The position numbers and the translations under genes were made by a program. The notes beneath the pieces are model-generated. The model was not told the origin of the DNA and searched no databases. It saw only the letters and a list, made by a program, of their open reading frames with translations. Below, piece after piece: positions 11,374 to 22,140 of a DNA stretch of 64,000 nucleotides. Within the stretch, counting starts at the first letter, position 1; each line of letters opens with the position of its first letter. Origin of the DNA: Protonemura montana (taxonomy: Eukaryota > Arthropoda > Insecta > Plecoptera > Nemouridae); the NCBI GenBank assembly GCA_947568835.1, contig OX387603.1, positions 27,490,651-27,554,650 of the forward strand, in the 5' to 3' direction.

Positions 11374-14300
11374 TTAGCAAGGCACCATCATGGAAGGCAA
11401 GGTCAACTCGCATATATAGGGAAGCGGCTGGGTGCAGCTGAAGTCGTTCAGATTGGCTTCTTTGGCGTACCCAAGGGTGAGGCAGTTCTCGTTGCCCCCG
11501 AAATTGTTTGGCCGACCACCGAAGAAAATCAGCTTTCCCAGCATGCAGCTCAGCTGGCCTAGAAAGACCGAAACCACGCAATATATCATCTATCAGCTAG
11601 AGTTTGCTTCATTTATACTCATATATATGACCGACTAAAAATGCGAAGCGAAGTTGGCAATTTGAGTTGATTTTATTTTAACTTTTTAACGATGGATTAT
11701 CGGTCCCAGTTAACTTTCATTTAACAATTGAAATATCAAACAATTGGATTTAAACTGTCTTCGTGATGATGACCTAGTGATAGTTATTCAACTGGTCAGA
11801 AAGGAAATCGCCTAGAGATGGAGTCACCGTCTTTTTAAGAGCTAAGAAATGTAATGTTATTATTTAATTCAGATGACTTGCATTTGAGCCTAGTTTACTC
11901 TAAAAGCGTAAACTTTTACTCTAATATTAGAGGCGCAAAGCTCACTTCAACGATTTAGAAACATTCATCGATATTTTGAGTCGAAATTAATTAATTATCG
12001 AAATTTGTTGAAAAGAACATCAGCCAGCGCCATCTGGTAGTCACATCTGTTACCACTTGTTTTAGACTCGTCAGTTCCGCGGAACGCTGTGATTCTGATT
12101 AGCAATGAACCCGATGCATGTGTTTTTTTTTCTAGCTTAAAACCAGCAAGCGCAAGGATGAAATGAGAACTGATTGGAAAAACATATGTAACCGTACCGA
12201 GACAACCATAAGACCTCCCAATTGCCAGTTGGGTGCTCGACCAACTGAGCTATCCAGGCACCCAGACTCCAGATTCGCAAAGTGGGAGAAGGGATTGTAG
12301 CTCCCAGTTAAAAATAATCAAAATATGATTTCTGAGCCTTATCACTGCAAAGACCCCTCAAAAAGCCCACCTGTAGTCGAGACAAACGTTCCTTCGACGG
12401 CCACGTCATTATAACCGACAAACGCCCCCTGGGTCTGCGTAGGAAGTGCTTGGGTAAGCAAGTTGAGAAGGTCTTGATACTCGGATGGTTTGCCAAGAAG
12501 AGCGAGGTGACCTCCAGTGACCTCATTCTCACAGAAAGTCTTAGCCTCGTTCCAAGGCAAGGGGTCGACGTGTACCTTGTAGTAGCCGGATCCCTCTATG
12601 AGGGTGTAGCCAGCAGGAGCAGACACGTCTAGTGGAACAAAGGGAGCCTGTGAATTTCCAGTTGCTTCTTGGGTTATGACACTGTGACATCAGAGATGTT
12701 ACTCTGTGACAATTGTAATTACACACATTATTCAAAGCACTATTACTTCTTACCAGAAACTTTATGTTTTAATTGACACTCATTAAACTCTAATCATTTG
12801 TTTGCAAATAACTTGTCATGAAATGCGCTCGCTTGTTTTTATCGAAACCCAGTCGTCACAAAAAGAATTGGTTGACAAGAATTCTTGAAAATGAGTAAAT
12901 AAGAGAGTTAATTGTCTTGAACTAAAAGCAAAAGCAGTATTGGGACCAATCTGAGTCCACGGTAGAAGTAATTTAATCGTGAGTGGGTCAGCATTTTTCA
13001 AAGGAAAATAATGGCGAAGAAGTCAGAATAGCATACAGAAAAGGATGCTCGCAAAATGCAGGTAAAATAATAAAATGTTTTATTTCCTATTTTGAACACT
13101 ACTTCCGTCTCAAAAATTGATGCCAAAAAATTTGAGACGGTAGTATCGTTGAGTGTGCAGGTTCTAGGTAGAGGCAGAACGTTAGTGTTAAACCGTTGAG
13201 TGTGCAGGTTCTAGGTAGAGACAGAACGTTAATGTTAAACCGTTGAGTGTGCAGGTTCTAGGTAGAGGCAGAACGTTAGTGTTAAACCGTTGAGTGTGCA
13301 GGTTCTAGGTAGAGACAGAACGTTAATGTTAAACCGTTGAGTGTCCAGGTTCTAGGTAGAGGCAGAACGTTACTGTTAAACCGTTGAGTATGCAGGTTCT
13401 AGGTAGAGGCAGAACGTTAATGTTAAACCGTTGAGTGTGCAGGTTCTAGGTAGAGACAGAACGTTGATGTTAAACCGTTGTGTGTGCAGGTTCTAGGTAG
13501 AGGCAGAACGTTAATGTTAAACCGTTGAGTGTCCAGGTTCTAGGTAGAGGCAGAACGTTAATGTTAAACCGTTGAGTGTGCAGGTTCTAGGTAGAGACAG
13601 AACGTTAATGTTAAACCGTTGAGTGTGTAGGTTCTAGGTAGAGACAGAACGTTAATGTTAAACCGTTGAGTGTGCAGGTTCTAGGTAGAGGCAGAACGTT
13701 AGTGTTAAACCGTTGAGTGTGCAGGTTCTAGGTAGAGACAGAACGTTAATGTTAAACCGTTGAGTGTGCAGGTTCTAGGTAGAGGCAGAACGTTAGTGTT
13801 AAACCGTTGAGTGTGCAGGTTCTAGGTAGAGACAGAACGTTAATGTTAAACCGTTGAGTGTGCAGGTTCTAGGTAGAGACAGAACGTTGATGTTAAACCG
13901 TTGTGTGTGCAGGTTCTAGGTAGAGGCAGAACGTTAATGTTAAACCGTTGAGTGTCCAGGTTCTAGGTAGAGGCAGAACGTTAATGTTAAACCGTTGAGT
14001 GTGCAGGTTCTAGGTAGAGACAGAACGTTAATGTTAAACCGTTGAGTGTGTAGGTTCTAGGTAGAGACAGAACGTTAATGTTAAACCGTTGAGTGTGCAG
14101 GTTCTAGGTAGAGGCAGAACGTTAGTGTTAAACCGTTGAGTGTGCAGGTTCTAGGTAGAGACAGAACGTTAATGTTAAACCGTTGAGTGTGCAGGTTCTA
14201 GGTAGAGGCAGAACGTTAGTGTTAAACCGTTGAGTGTGCAGGTTCTAGGTAGAGGCAGAACGTTAATGTTAAACCGTTGAGTATGCAGGTTCTAGGTAGA

Positions 14301-16056
14301 GGCAGAACGTTAATGTTAAACCGTTGAGTGTGCAGGTTCTAGGTAGAGACAGAACGTTGATGTTAAACCGTTGTGTGTGCAGGTTCTAGGTAGAGGCAGA
14401 ACGTTAATGTTAAACCGTTGAGTGTCCAGGTTCTAGGTAGAGGCAGAACGTTAATGTTAAACCGTTGAGTGTGCAGGTTCTAGGTAGAGACAGAACGTTA
14501 ATGTTAAACCGTTGAGTGTGTAGGTTCTAGGTAGAGACAGAACGTTAATGTTAAACTGTTGAGTGTGCAGGTTCTAGGTAGAAACAGAACGTTAATGTTA
14601 AACCGTTGAGTGTGCAGGTTCTAGGTAGAGACACAACGTTAATGTTAAACCGTTGAGTGTGCAGGTTCTAGGTGGAGACAGAACGTTAATGTTAAACCGT
14701 TGAGTGTGAGACTTTTCATGCTCAAAAGATCTCCATCAATGTTTACCTCAACGATTGATAAACACGTAACGATATTCAAAAGCGAGTAACCTACGAGAAA
14801 TATCGAAATTTAATTTCATACGACAGTGGCTCCACTTAACGTGACGTTCCGGTACTCTGCATTTTTGTCGGTAAAGTAGTCATTTGGCGGCCATCTTTCA
14901 CGCAGAAAGTTTAACATTAACGTTCTGCCTCCACCTAGAACCTGTACACTCACCGATTGTAGTGTTCCTAATAACAAAATACCCCGCGCATTGCAAGCGT
15001 TTGAAATTTAAATAAGATTTCAAATAATAATAAAATACTTCAGTTCGCATGGAGATGGCAAATTGAACAGAAATCTCATGACAATGAAATGCGATCGATG
15101 CTATCATGACTCACTTGATGACTTGGGCTTGAGAAGGGACGCCATGAGGTCGGTGATAGTGTTGTCACAGAAGACAGGCATCCTCCAGCCGCAAGCCGAG
15201 ATGTTCTTGAAGACGCTAGCTGAGGTCGGCCCGGTGATGACGCAGGGCTGCGAGGAACCGTCTGCAGCAGTGCGAGTCGAGCACTGCCAATTGTCTGGGT
15301 TCATCACCTGACGACGCAGAGCTGATGGCAAAGACACTTTCAGTGCTTTGGGATTTGTTTGAGTTCGTTGAATTATTGATGTGATAAAAAGGATTAACAA
15401 TATGTACGTCCGAACAGCTGTATTAAAATATTGTGTGGCTGAACGTTGACCCTTTCATTCACAAAAATACGGTGAGCCAAGAAAACCACGCAAAAGACTT
15501 GTTCATTTGCTTGTGTTATTGTCCAACATAGTGGCACATATAATTTTACATTTTAATTTAAGAAAACTGTAAGATTTAGTTTATTTTGGCATTTGGATTT
15601 TAATACCGAACCTCCTAAAGACCACACCTGTCAAATTTCCCTATGGTTAACTGAAAATAAACACAATTATTATTATTTTTAGACTGGATTTAGGATTAGA
15701 TAAGTACAATCAAATATGTCACTCAAATCATACGTGACTCATAGAAAACACTTACTTTTCTTTTTTTTCAAGGACAAAGAAACAAATTCTTGCGATCTTA
15801 CCTACACTCCACTTTGCGTCGCACTGCACGGAAGGGTCCACGGTTGGCGCAGGCGCAGCGTAGCCATTAGCGCCGTTTTTTAGCACTGTAGCGTTGTTGA
15901 CCAAACGCGATAGCCCAAATGGCCCACGGTATGCGTTGGCGAGAGGCAAGTATATGGTTGGCGCAGACTGCTGCGCTGGTCTGGCTGAGCCGCGTACGGA
16001 ACCGCGCATTTGCGCATTGGCGTGTGCAGCCAACAGTAGTAATACGGTGGTCAGAT
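11374..16056 (-). CDS. Secreted C-type lectin, Cys-rich N-terminal region plus one CRD; first exon not found
   Basis: Exons in gene order: 15802-16056, 15115-15321, 12371-12628, 11374-11558. Every junction is phase 1 and the stop is TAA at 11374-11376. The first seen exon has the hydrophobic part of a signal peptide (VLLLLAAHANAQ) without a Met, so a short 5' exon lies beyond 16056. Exon 2 carries five Cys (WQCSTRTAADGSSQPC, ISACGW, VFCDN). Exons 3-4 are a C-type lectin fold: GYYKVHVDPLPWNEAKTFCE, GGHLALLG, FVGYNDVAVEGTF, then FFGGRPNNFGGNENC, LNDFSC and PYICE. The usual calcium and sugar motif EPN or QPD reads RPN, so sugar preference is uncertain or binding is altered. The family serves in haemolymph recognition and immunity. 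The donor at 15115 (GTGAGT) sits just before an in-frame TGA, so a retained intron would give a short form without the CRD. Confidence 0.82.
12204..12263 (-). repeat. tRNA-related fragment
   Basis: The minus strand reads GGTGCCTGGATAGCTCAGTT followed by GGTCGAGCACCC, with an A-box-like TAGCTCAGTTGG. No B box or acceptor stem follows, so it is a tRNA-derived relic and not a gene. Confidence 0.4.
13147..14708 (+). repeat. 47-bp minisatellite, about 33 copies
   Basis: The unit is CGTTGAGTGTGCAGGTTCTA followed by GGTAGAGACAGAACGTTAAT and GTTAAAC. Variants alternate GAGACA/GAGGCA and TTAATG/TTAGTG in higher-order blocks, suggesting block duplications. The unit is homologous to the terminal repeat of the MITEs at 3005 and 45702. 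It lies in an intron of the lectin gene between the Cys-rich exon and the CRD exon. Confidence 0.95.
14705..14955. mobile_element. Remainder of the MITE whose left end became the minisatellite
   Basis: Directly after the array come the MITE interior (CTTTTCATGCTCAAAAGATC, GTGGCTCCACTTAACGTGAC, GTCGGTAAAGTAGTC) and the opposite terminal repeat (CATTAACGTTCTGCCTCCAC, CTAGAACCTGTACACTCACC). That right end is complementary to the array unit, including its GTTCTGCCTC variant. Confidence 0.8.
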
Positions 16057-16065
16057 CTGGAAGAA

Positions 16066-16860
16066 CCGAACGATTTGACGCTTTGAAAACACCAGTCCTC
16101 GTGAGTTCGCTGAAGTTACGCAACACTGCGCTAGGTCAGGTTTTGGATAAGTGACCATCTTACACATGACCAGTTCTGTTCGGGAGAGAGGTTGGAGGGA
16201 CGAAAGTTAAGCAACACTGCGCTAGGTCAGGTAATGGATAAGTGACCATCATACACATGACCAGTTCTGTTCGGGAGAGTGTTTGAAGGGATGAAAGTTA
16301 AGCAATACTGCGCTGGGTCAGTTATTGGATGGATGGCCATCATACACATGACCAGTTCTGTTCGGGAGAGAGGTTGGAGGGATGAAATTTAAGCAACACT
16401 GCGCTGGGTCAGTTATTGGATGGATGGCCATCATACACATGACCAGTTCTGTTCGGTAGAGAGGTTGGAGGGATGAAAGTTAAGCAACACTGCGCTGGGT
16501 CAGGTATTGGATGAGTGACCATCATACACATGACCAGTTTTGTTCGGTAAAGAGGTTGGAGGGATGAAAGTTAGTCCAGCAACTTCACTCGCCTTGCTTA
16601 TCAACCTCTCGACAGCATGAATTTGTGGAGGAATCCTGCTGTTCGAGTTGTACCGTCCTTCGGAAGGGACGTTAAGCCGGTGGTCCCCTTGGTGCTACTC
16701 GACAGAAGTAGGCTACGTGCCGGCACCGGGTTTCCCCTCCTCCCTTCTAGACTAGGTTAGGTTCATCATCATCCACTCATTCACCGACGCCATTATACCA
16801 GTGCTGCATGGCCAGACGATAAAACAGTGCGTCGTTAAACACCACAAATGAATCAATCAG
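16066..16860 (+). mobile_element. 5S rRNA-derived SINE with tandemly repeated head
   Basis: Five head units of about 90 bp (AAGTTAAGCAACACTGCGCT, GTCAGGTATTGGATGAGTGA, CCAGTTCTGTTCGGGAGAG) are followed by one body at about 16570-16858 (CTCGCCTTGCTTATCAACC, GGAAGGGACGTTAAGCCGGT, TGCCGGCACCGGGTTTCCCC). The tail is CGTCGTTAAACACCACAAAT then GAATCAATC. The same body is at 54.17-54.47 kb (+) and 44.48-44.69 kb (-). The element begins only about 10 bp upstream, in lectin gene orientation, of a lectin exon. Confidence 0.8.
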
Positions 16861-18175
16861 ATCTAGGAGGAGGTAATTGGCAGCTAATGTAAGAATATTA
16901 ATGCATGGAGAATGCAGCAGAGGCAGCTATTTTTGCTACTTTTTTCAGTTTGCACTGAATACTTTAATTTAGAATGAAGGCGAGCCCGGAAACAAATAAA
17001 ATGAGCAAAGTCGTGAGAAAGAAACGCATGTATTTAGTGGCCACTTTAGAGTAGGAAAGAATCCCGAGTTGCACTAATCTAAAACTTTATACGCGTTTGG
17101 TTAGAACCGAATCCCCGACAGTTTATGCCGTTTACGCTTCCCTTTGTTCTCAAAACACTGCAATTAAATCAAACACACGCCAAAAAACACCCGCACACAC
17201 ACAAAAAATGCGTACAGAATCCGCTGTAAATAACAAAATGCTGTAATAATGCTTTAATGTGCGTTACCCTTGGCGTTCATCTATATCGAAGCTGTGCCGA
17301 GTTCCGAAGTGGTCAGCTAGCTTTCTTTCTGTGAATTACTCAGCCCTGTACATGCCGTGGCTACATATATTTCAGCAAGCGGTCATATTATGCTAAGTAG
17401 TTGATTACGATACGCGTCCTTGAAAACGATATTAATTTAAAATAACCTTTGTGATAAGTATTTGAAGTCGATAGCAATTTCGATATAACTAAGCTGTCGG
17501 TAGAAAACACTTGCGATTAACCTTAGCCAAGCATTTGTGATTTCCGCCGGCTTTTGTGATATCTACGCTCTAAACTAATATGATGGTTTGGTGAAGTGGT
17601 TCAGAGCCGTGGGTGAATGTTGTGTTGAGTATCGGACTTGCTCTGTTGAGATTGACTTGTGGTCCTAAAGAGGACCTAAAAAGTCGACGTTTCGTCGGCG
17701 TCCGATACTCAACACAGCAAAATAATCATTGTGATAAGTACGATGACCAGTACACTCGAGTAATCGTATAAACTGACCGATAAAGCAAGACCTCGGTAGC
17801 AGGCTATCTAAACAAATGTCATTACCTTCGGCTTACCCTAGCTAACCATCACTGTACAACTTTTACATGTTCAGCTTATAACGGACCTAGGATATAGGTT
17901 TATCAATCAAAAATAAATTTGCAACTAGGATTTTTAGGATAAGTGGAACGAATCTCATTACGCTGAATTGTCTCCTTTGTTAATTGATCTTCAACAAACA
18001 GCTAAACTCCAGCACAAAGCAACGTCAGTCGCGTCTGCTTGCATCTTCTTCCAAGATGGAACATTCCTCCGAGTCTCTTCTGACGTTTAGCAGCCTTCGA
18101 AGGGCTGTCGAAATTTTTTGCATCATTTCGTATTTAAATTATGAATATCGTTAATTTTTAAGTGCATATAAAGAT
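16861..18175. other. Intergenic, no gene seen; one 16-bp inverted repeat
   Basis: I see no splice-consistent coding frame here. The missing first exon of the lectin gene may lie in this stretch but I could not identify it. At 17615-17715, GTGTTGAGTATCGGAC and its exact inverse GTCCGATACTCAACAC bracket about 60 bp that contains an inner hairpin GTCCTAAAGAGGAC and the motif GACGAAACGTC on the minus strand. Confidence 0.45.
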
Positions 18176-18339
18176 TGTCAGCTACAAATAAAATTAATTC
18201 TTATATATAAATAAACGTCCTTGCTAAAATCTTGTTCAATCGTGTTCTTCACAAACATGGACGTATCTGAACTCGAAGCGAGTGTAGAGAATGACCACTT
18301 AATACATTTAAAACTTTCGAAAATTGATTTGAAAGTTTT

Positions 18340-18665
18340 ACGAAAAAATATTTGAACTGGGTTTTGAATGCTAAGTAAAGGACAACTAAATTTCCCGACG
18401 TTTCGTAACATGTACTGGTTACTTCTTTAGAGGTTAGAGCAGTCCTGACAATTTTCCGATAACAAAAGAACCACATAAAATTACAACAATTACCAAGTTC
18501 AAGCATCCTAAATGCATCTAAATAAAATAATCAGGGTCAATAACTCAACGAAAGGTCGGAAAATTTAGTTGTTCTTCACTTAGCATTCAAACCCCAGTTG
18601 AAATAGTGTTTGTTAAAACTAGTGCTAAGGATAAATCAAGTAGACATGAGTCTAAAAACCCATCA
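18340..18665. repeat. Penelope-like repeat fragments, two in opposite orientation
   Basis: On the minus strand at 18395-18425, GTAACCAGTACATGTTAC is followed directly by GAAACGTCGGG. A second, plus-strand copy at 18565-18665 carries AACTAGTGCTAAGGATAA and TAGACATGAGTCTAAAAACC. Both share the AGCATTCAAA-CCCAGTT cassette. Confidence 0.5.
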
Positions 18666-18674
18666 TGATTTGAA

Positions 18675-18835
18675 AGTTAGTTGAAATCTTATTTAAATTG
18701 CAAACGCTTGCAATGCGCGGGGTATTTTATTATTATGAACACTATAACCGTCTCAAAAGTTGATGCCCAAACGGGGACATGTGTCGGGCATCAATTTTTG
18801 AGACGGTCACAGTGTTCATAATAATAAAAAGATTA
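18675..18835. repeat. Palindromic SINE/MITE copy without tRNA core
   Basis: Left end ATTGCAAACGCTTGCAATGC, then the arms AACACTATAACCGTCTCAAA and TTTTTGAGACGGTCACAGTG around a short loop. The arms are nearly perfect inverses. Confidence 0.7.
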
Positions 18836-18889
18836 TAAAGTTTAACTTTTTGCAGTTGTTTCAGGTTTCATCAGGTGCTTCGGCAAGTT

Positions 18890-19550
18890 AATCAACTAGG
18901 GAAACGCTCCGGAATCAAAGAAAATATTTAGAACGCAAAAAAATGCATTAAGAATAATGGGCAAAATTAGAAAAAGAGGAACGTGCAGGAAGGCTTTTAA
19001 AACGTTTTACATTTTGACCCTACCATATGCTTTTATTATAAAGGTAATTTTATTTGTGTATGATCATCCAATGCTGTTTCAAAAAACGATGATTTAAACT
19101 CTAGAAATACAAGACGGAAAGGTGACTTCAGAATCATCAAAGGTAATCTTTTAATAATTAGAAGAAATGTTTTACATTCAGGCGCTTCATTTTATAATAG
19201 ACTGCCACTCGGGCTCAAAAACCCAAAATTAATCAGAACAAGTTTGAAAAACAAAGTGAATGATTATTTAATAACATATTGTTTTTATAGTTTTGATGAA
19301 TTTTTAGAAAAGAACGCCTGTACTTGCAACGACTGGTGTAAATATGATAGAATTTTGTGAAAGTGAATTTTAATTTTTAGTTATTTTAGTTTTTAGCATG
19401 ACGACAATTTTCAACGCTTGTGAAAATAACAAGTGTTTTTGTTTTTACGAAAGGGCATGGACCGGCACACGGTACAATGAAATGTATAAATAGAAAACAA
19501 ATGAACAAAATGAAACAATGAACAAACCAACAAAAAAAAAAAAAAAAATG
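18890..19550 (+). mobile_element. 5'-truncated non-LTR retrotransposon (LINE), 3' tail with poly(A)
   Basis: Decayed coding at 18937-19359 matches the C-terminal tail of LINE ORF2 proteins: ALRIMGKIRKRGTCRKAFK, then GASFYNRLPLGLKNP and YCFYSFDEFLEKNAC. A frameshift or stop lies near 19098. A short 3' untranslated stretch ends in an A-rich run at 19529-19548. The poly(A) abuts the start of the duplicated receptor block at about 19552. Confidence 0.75.
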
Positions 19551-19574
19551 AAACACGTTGCAAATGCGACTCAC

Positions 19575-20316
19575 GTGACTTGTTGACTGATTTCTTCCTC
19601 ACTTTCCTGAATTACATAAAACACTGCAGTGTAAAACGCAATGAAATAAATGATAAAAATAAATGTCGGTAATTTGATTGTGAACAAGTAGCAAAGTTTT
19701 TCAGTTGATTTCACTATTTTCTTTGTCTCTTCATCGACATTCGAGTGAAACTTGGACATGTCCCTCAATGAATCGACCAAATCACGGAGCACTTTATTTT
19801 GCCATAATAGAACAACTATTGTGACAACCAACTGAAACATTGCTAGGATGTTGTTGAATGTATTGAAAAGAACGTTGGTGTCTTGCGAGTTGTTGTAGGC
19901 ATACATCGGTCCACCGACTGCGGCGAAATAGCAATTTATGATTAATATTATTTGCAACATTCGGTTTCTGATGATAACAGTCCAGGAATTTGTTTGTCCT
20001 TCACGAGCTTCAAAAAGTCACATGAATTTCTTACGCTATCTCAATGGTCTTACTTATTAACTCCTGTAAGACGCTTGTGCACTTGTAAGAATAGGTATTA
20101 ATATTGTATCAAATGTACTATGGACCAAATATAATTACAATACAAAACGATACAATTATGATTCATGTTAAGTTTGCCAGTGATACTCGTCACTTTCTTA
20201 AGCTAGGAAGATATCGATATTACAAGTTTAGTAAAATACGCTTGGACGCCTGCAGTCTGTTCACCTTTCTTACCTAACAATCTGAGAATCTTAACATTAT
20301 CTTCTAGCGCTTCCAT
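19575..20316 (-). pseudogene. Odorant-receptor remnant, exons 1-2 only
   Basis: Exon 1 (20274-20316) encodes MEALEDNVKILRLL and is identical in protein to exon 1 of the full receptor at 23-27 kb. Exon 2 (homologous span 19575-20019) keeps an open frame that matches the intact paralogue almost residue for residue (VGGPMYAYNN for VGGLMYAYNN). The acceptor before exon 2 is gone: the sibling has TTTCCAG before GAC, here the sequence is TTCATGT before GAC, because about 200 bp of intron 1 is deleted. Exons 3-7 are absent; a LINE tail lies where intron 2 should continue. Confidence 0.8.
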
Positions 20317-21540
20317 CTCGATCAAAAAAATCAACGTTGCCTGTTGCCCTTTTTTAAGACGTTAAAGTTCGTTAATTTGGATCACACTTCTAATTTGGCT
20401 TGGAGTTGAAGTAAGTAAAGACGGTTATTTGTAGTTACTCGCAGAATATTTAGACTGCAGATTTTCACTTGAACACCTTTCCATGAGAGACGTCCGTTTT
20501 TATATCAACTTTCATAAAGAAAAGCTGAACACATTTGTTTCACCTACATCGAAAGTGGCACGACCATTTAACCTTTTACCAAAATAAAATAATGTGCATT
20601 TAGCTGCTATTTTTCCCAGAGCCTCGTATGATATTACCGCCTGTCTGACAGTATCATAAATAAGGGTGACTGGGGAATGATAAAATAGGGATCAAACTAA
20701 ACAATATCGAGGTTATAACATGAAATTTTGGAAACAAGTGCGCCACGCTGCATAATAAATGGAAGAGAGAAAAACCATCAAACTGGCTGTTTTTACTGTA
20801 ACGTGTTATAAAAACAACATATGCGTTATGCTGAAAGCGAACATCGGTCTGCCCACTCAAACTTTGTACAAGTTCATGTAAATCATTATTTGTTTTGAAA
20901 AAGTCTCTGATAATAAATAATAAAGGAATAACATGATTCAAGGAAAAAAAAATCCTGGAAATAATGTCACTAAATTCGTTGGTTGCTAACTATCAGTCGT
21001 TCATGATAAACTCGAACAAAAGTAAAATTACGTTGGGTAAATAATATCAGTAATTACTGACTTTTAATATTTTTTCCCTGAGCACTTTCTATCAGTAAAA
21101 CTAACCTAGAATCATCTCCAATCTACCACAGGGTAATTTATAAAGAATACAACCTTATAGATTACTTAAGGACGCATTTGTGCAGTTCATCTACTTATCC
21201 AACAAACAGAGTCTTAACATTACCTAGCTCGGGGCTTGAAATGCTGAGTACTTACAACTGTTACAATGTTTTGGTTTTTTAGTTCTACCACAGTTGAAAA
21301 TTAATTGAAGAATAGTTACCATCACGCTACAATGGTATTTCTTTCAGCAAAAATCACATAACTGGCCCGAATCTACAATTAAAAGAATTCAAACTTTCGT
21401 TTTGTGTCCATAGAAACTAATTCCATGACCCGGCTTGAGTCAGAATGACAGCAAGCCACTCTTTAAACCGCTGGTCCATTGAAAGTCAGCAAATCCTCCG
21501 ACTGAATTGAGTTGGACGAGACAAGAACGCCTTACAAGAG

Positions 21541-22140
21541 CAAAGCGTGTAGCGACTTGTTTCGGTGCCAGGCAGTAAACCAAGCCTTTCATCGTCCGCT
21601 CTTTAAAGTCGTAATTCAGAACCGACCAGAACAACCGACGATTGAACGACATCAGCTTTGCGCTGGCTTTCCGTCTAAGGACATACGTGTGAGTCAGTTC
21701 CGCGCCGACTGTGAAATCGAGCTCTTCGTGGCTCCTCTGGACGTGTTCTGACAGTTGCACGTTCGTTCCGTACCACGAGCAAGGAACAAACCATTCAGGA
21801 TTCGTCTTCGATTGCGTCTTGATTTGGCAGCGAGCCGTGAACGTACACACTCGAATGTGTTGATCCATCGCGCTTCGCAAGACCTTCCCTTCGCATCCTT
21901 CTGCGGAGTTTTTGCAGGGGAACAGCACCCGTTCAGACAGATTCTCGGCAAACAGGTTGCGAATTTTTGCAATTTTCGACTTACAAATGGGGCACAGTGT
22001 AATCCGTGGACGGCAGTTGGGGCAGACGTTGTGGCCGTTGAAGCACTGCACGATAGGAGGCCATGGCAGGATTCTAGGCATACGGGGCACATCAGTTGTT
22101 CAAGAGGATGATCTTGCAGGTCCATGGCCTTGTCGTCGAT
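21541..22140 (-). pseudogene. SIAH-type RING E3 pseudogene, inverted and truncated
   Basis: The minus strand begins MDLQDHPLEQLMCPVCLESC at 22125. It then has 2 extra bases (CCATGGCC where the intact copy has CCAGCC), which shifts the frame inside the RING finger. The correct frame resumes and continues to QVATR at about 21541, where homology stops abruptly and unrelated flank DNA is read. The C-terminal third (about 75 residues) of the intact copy is missing. Relative to the duplicated flanks the segment is reversed. Confidence 0.85.

Larger units (their letters stand above)
13060..15040. mobile_element. SINE/MITE copy interrupted by a nested MITE with an expanded end
   Basis: The left part (TTTTATTTCCTATTTTGAAC, CCGTCTCAAAAATTGATGCC, TTTGAGACGGTAGTAT) ends at 13146. 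The right part resumes at about 14956 (TTGTAGTGTTCCTAATAACA, CCCCGCGCATTGCAAGCG). The interval is filled by a CGTTGAGTG-type MITE. The nesting gives an order: palindromic element first, MITE second, minisatellite last. Confidence 0.65.

Noticed and set aside
12450..12632. Plus-strand frame over the lectin CRD exon
   Set aside because: Antisense shadow of a well-supported minus-strand exon.
13147..14708. Regularly spaced repeats resembling a CRISPR array
   Set aside because: There are no unique spacers; units are contiguous 47-bp copies homologous to a MITE end in an insect genome.
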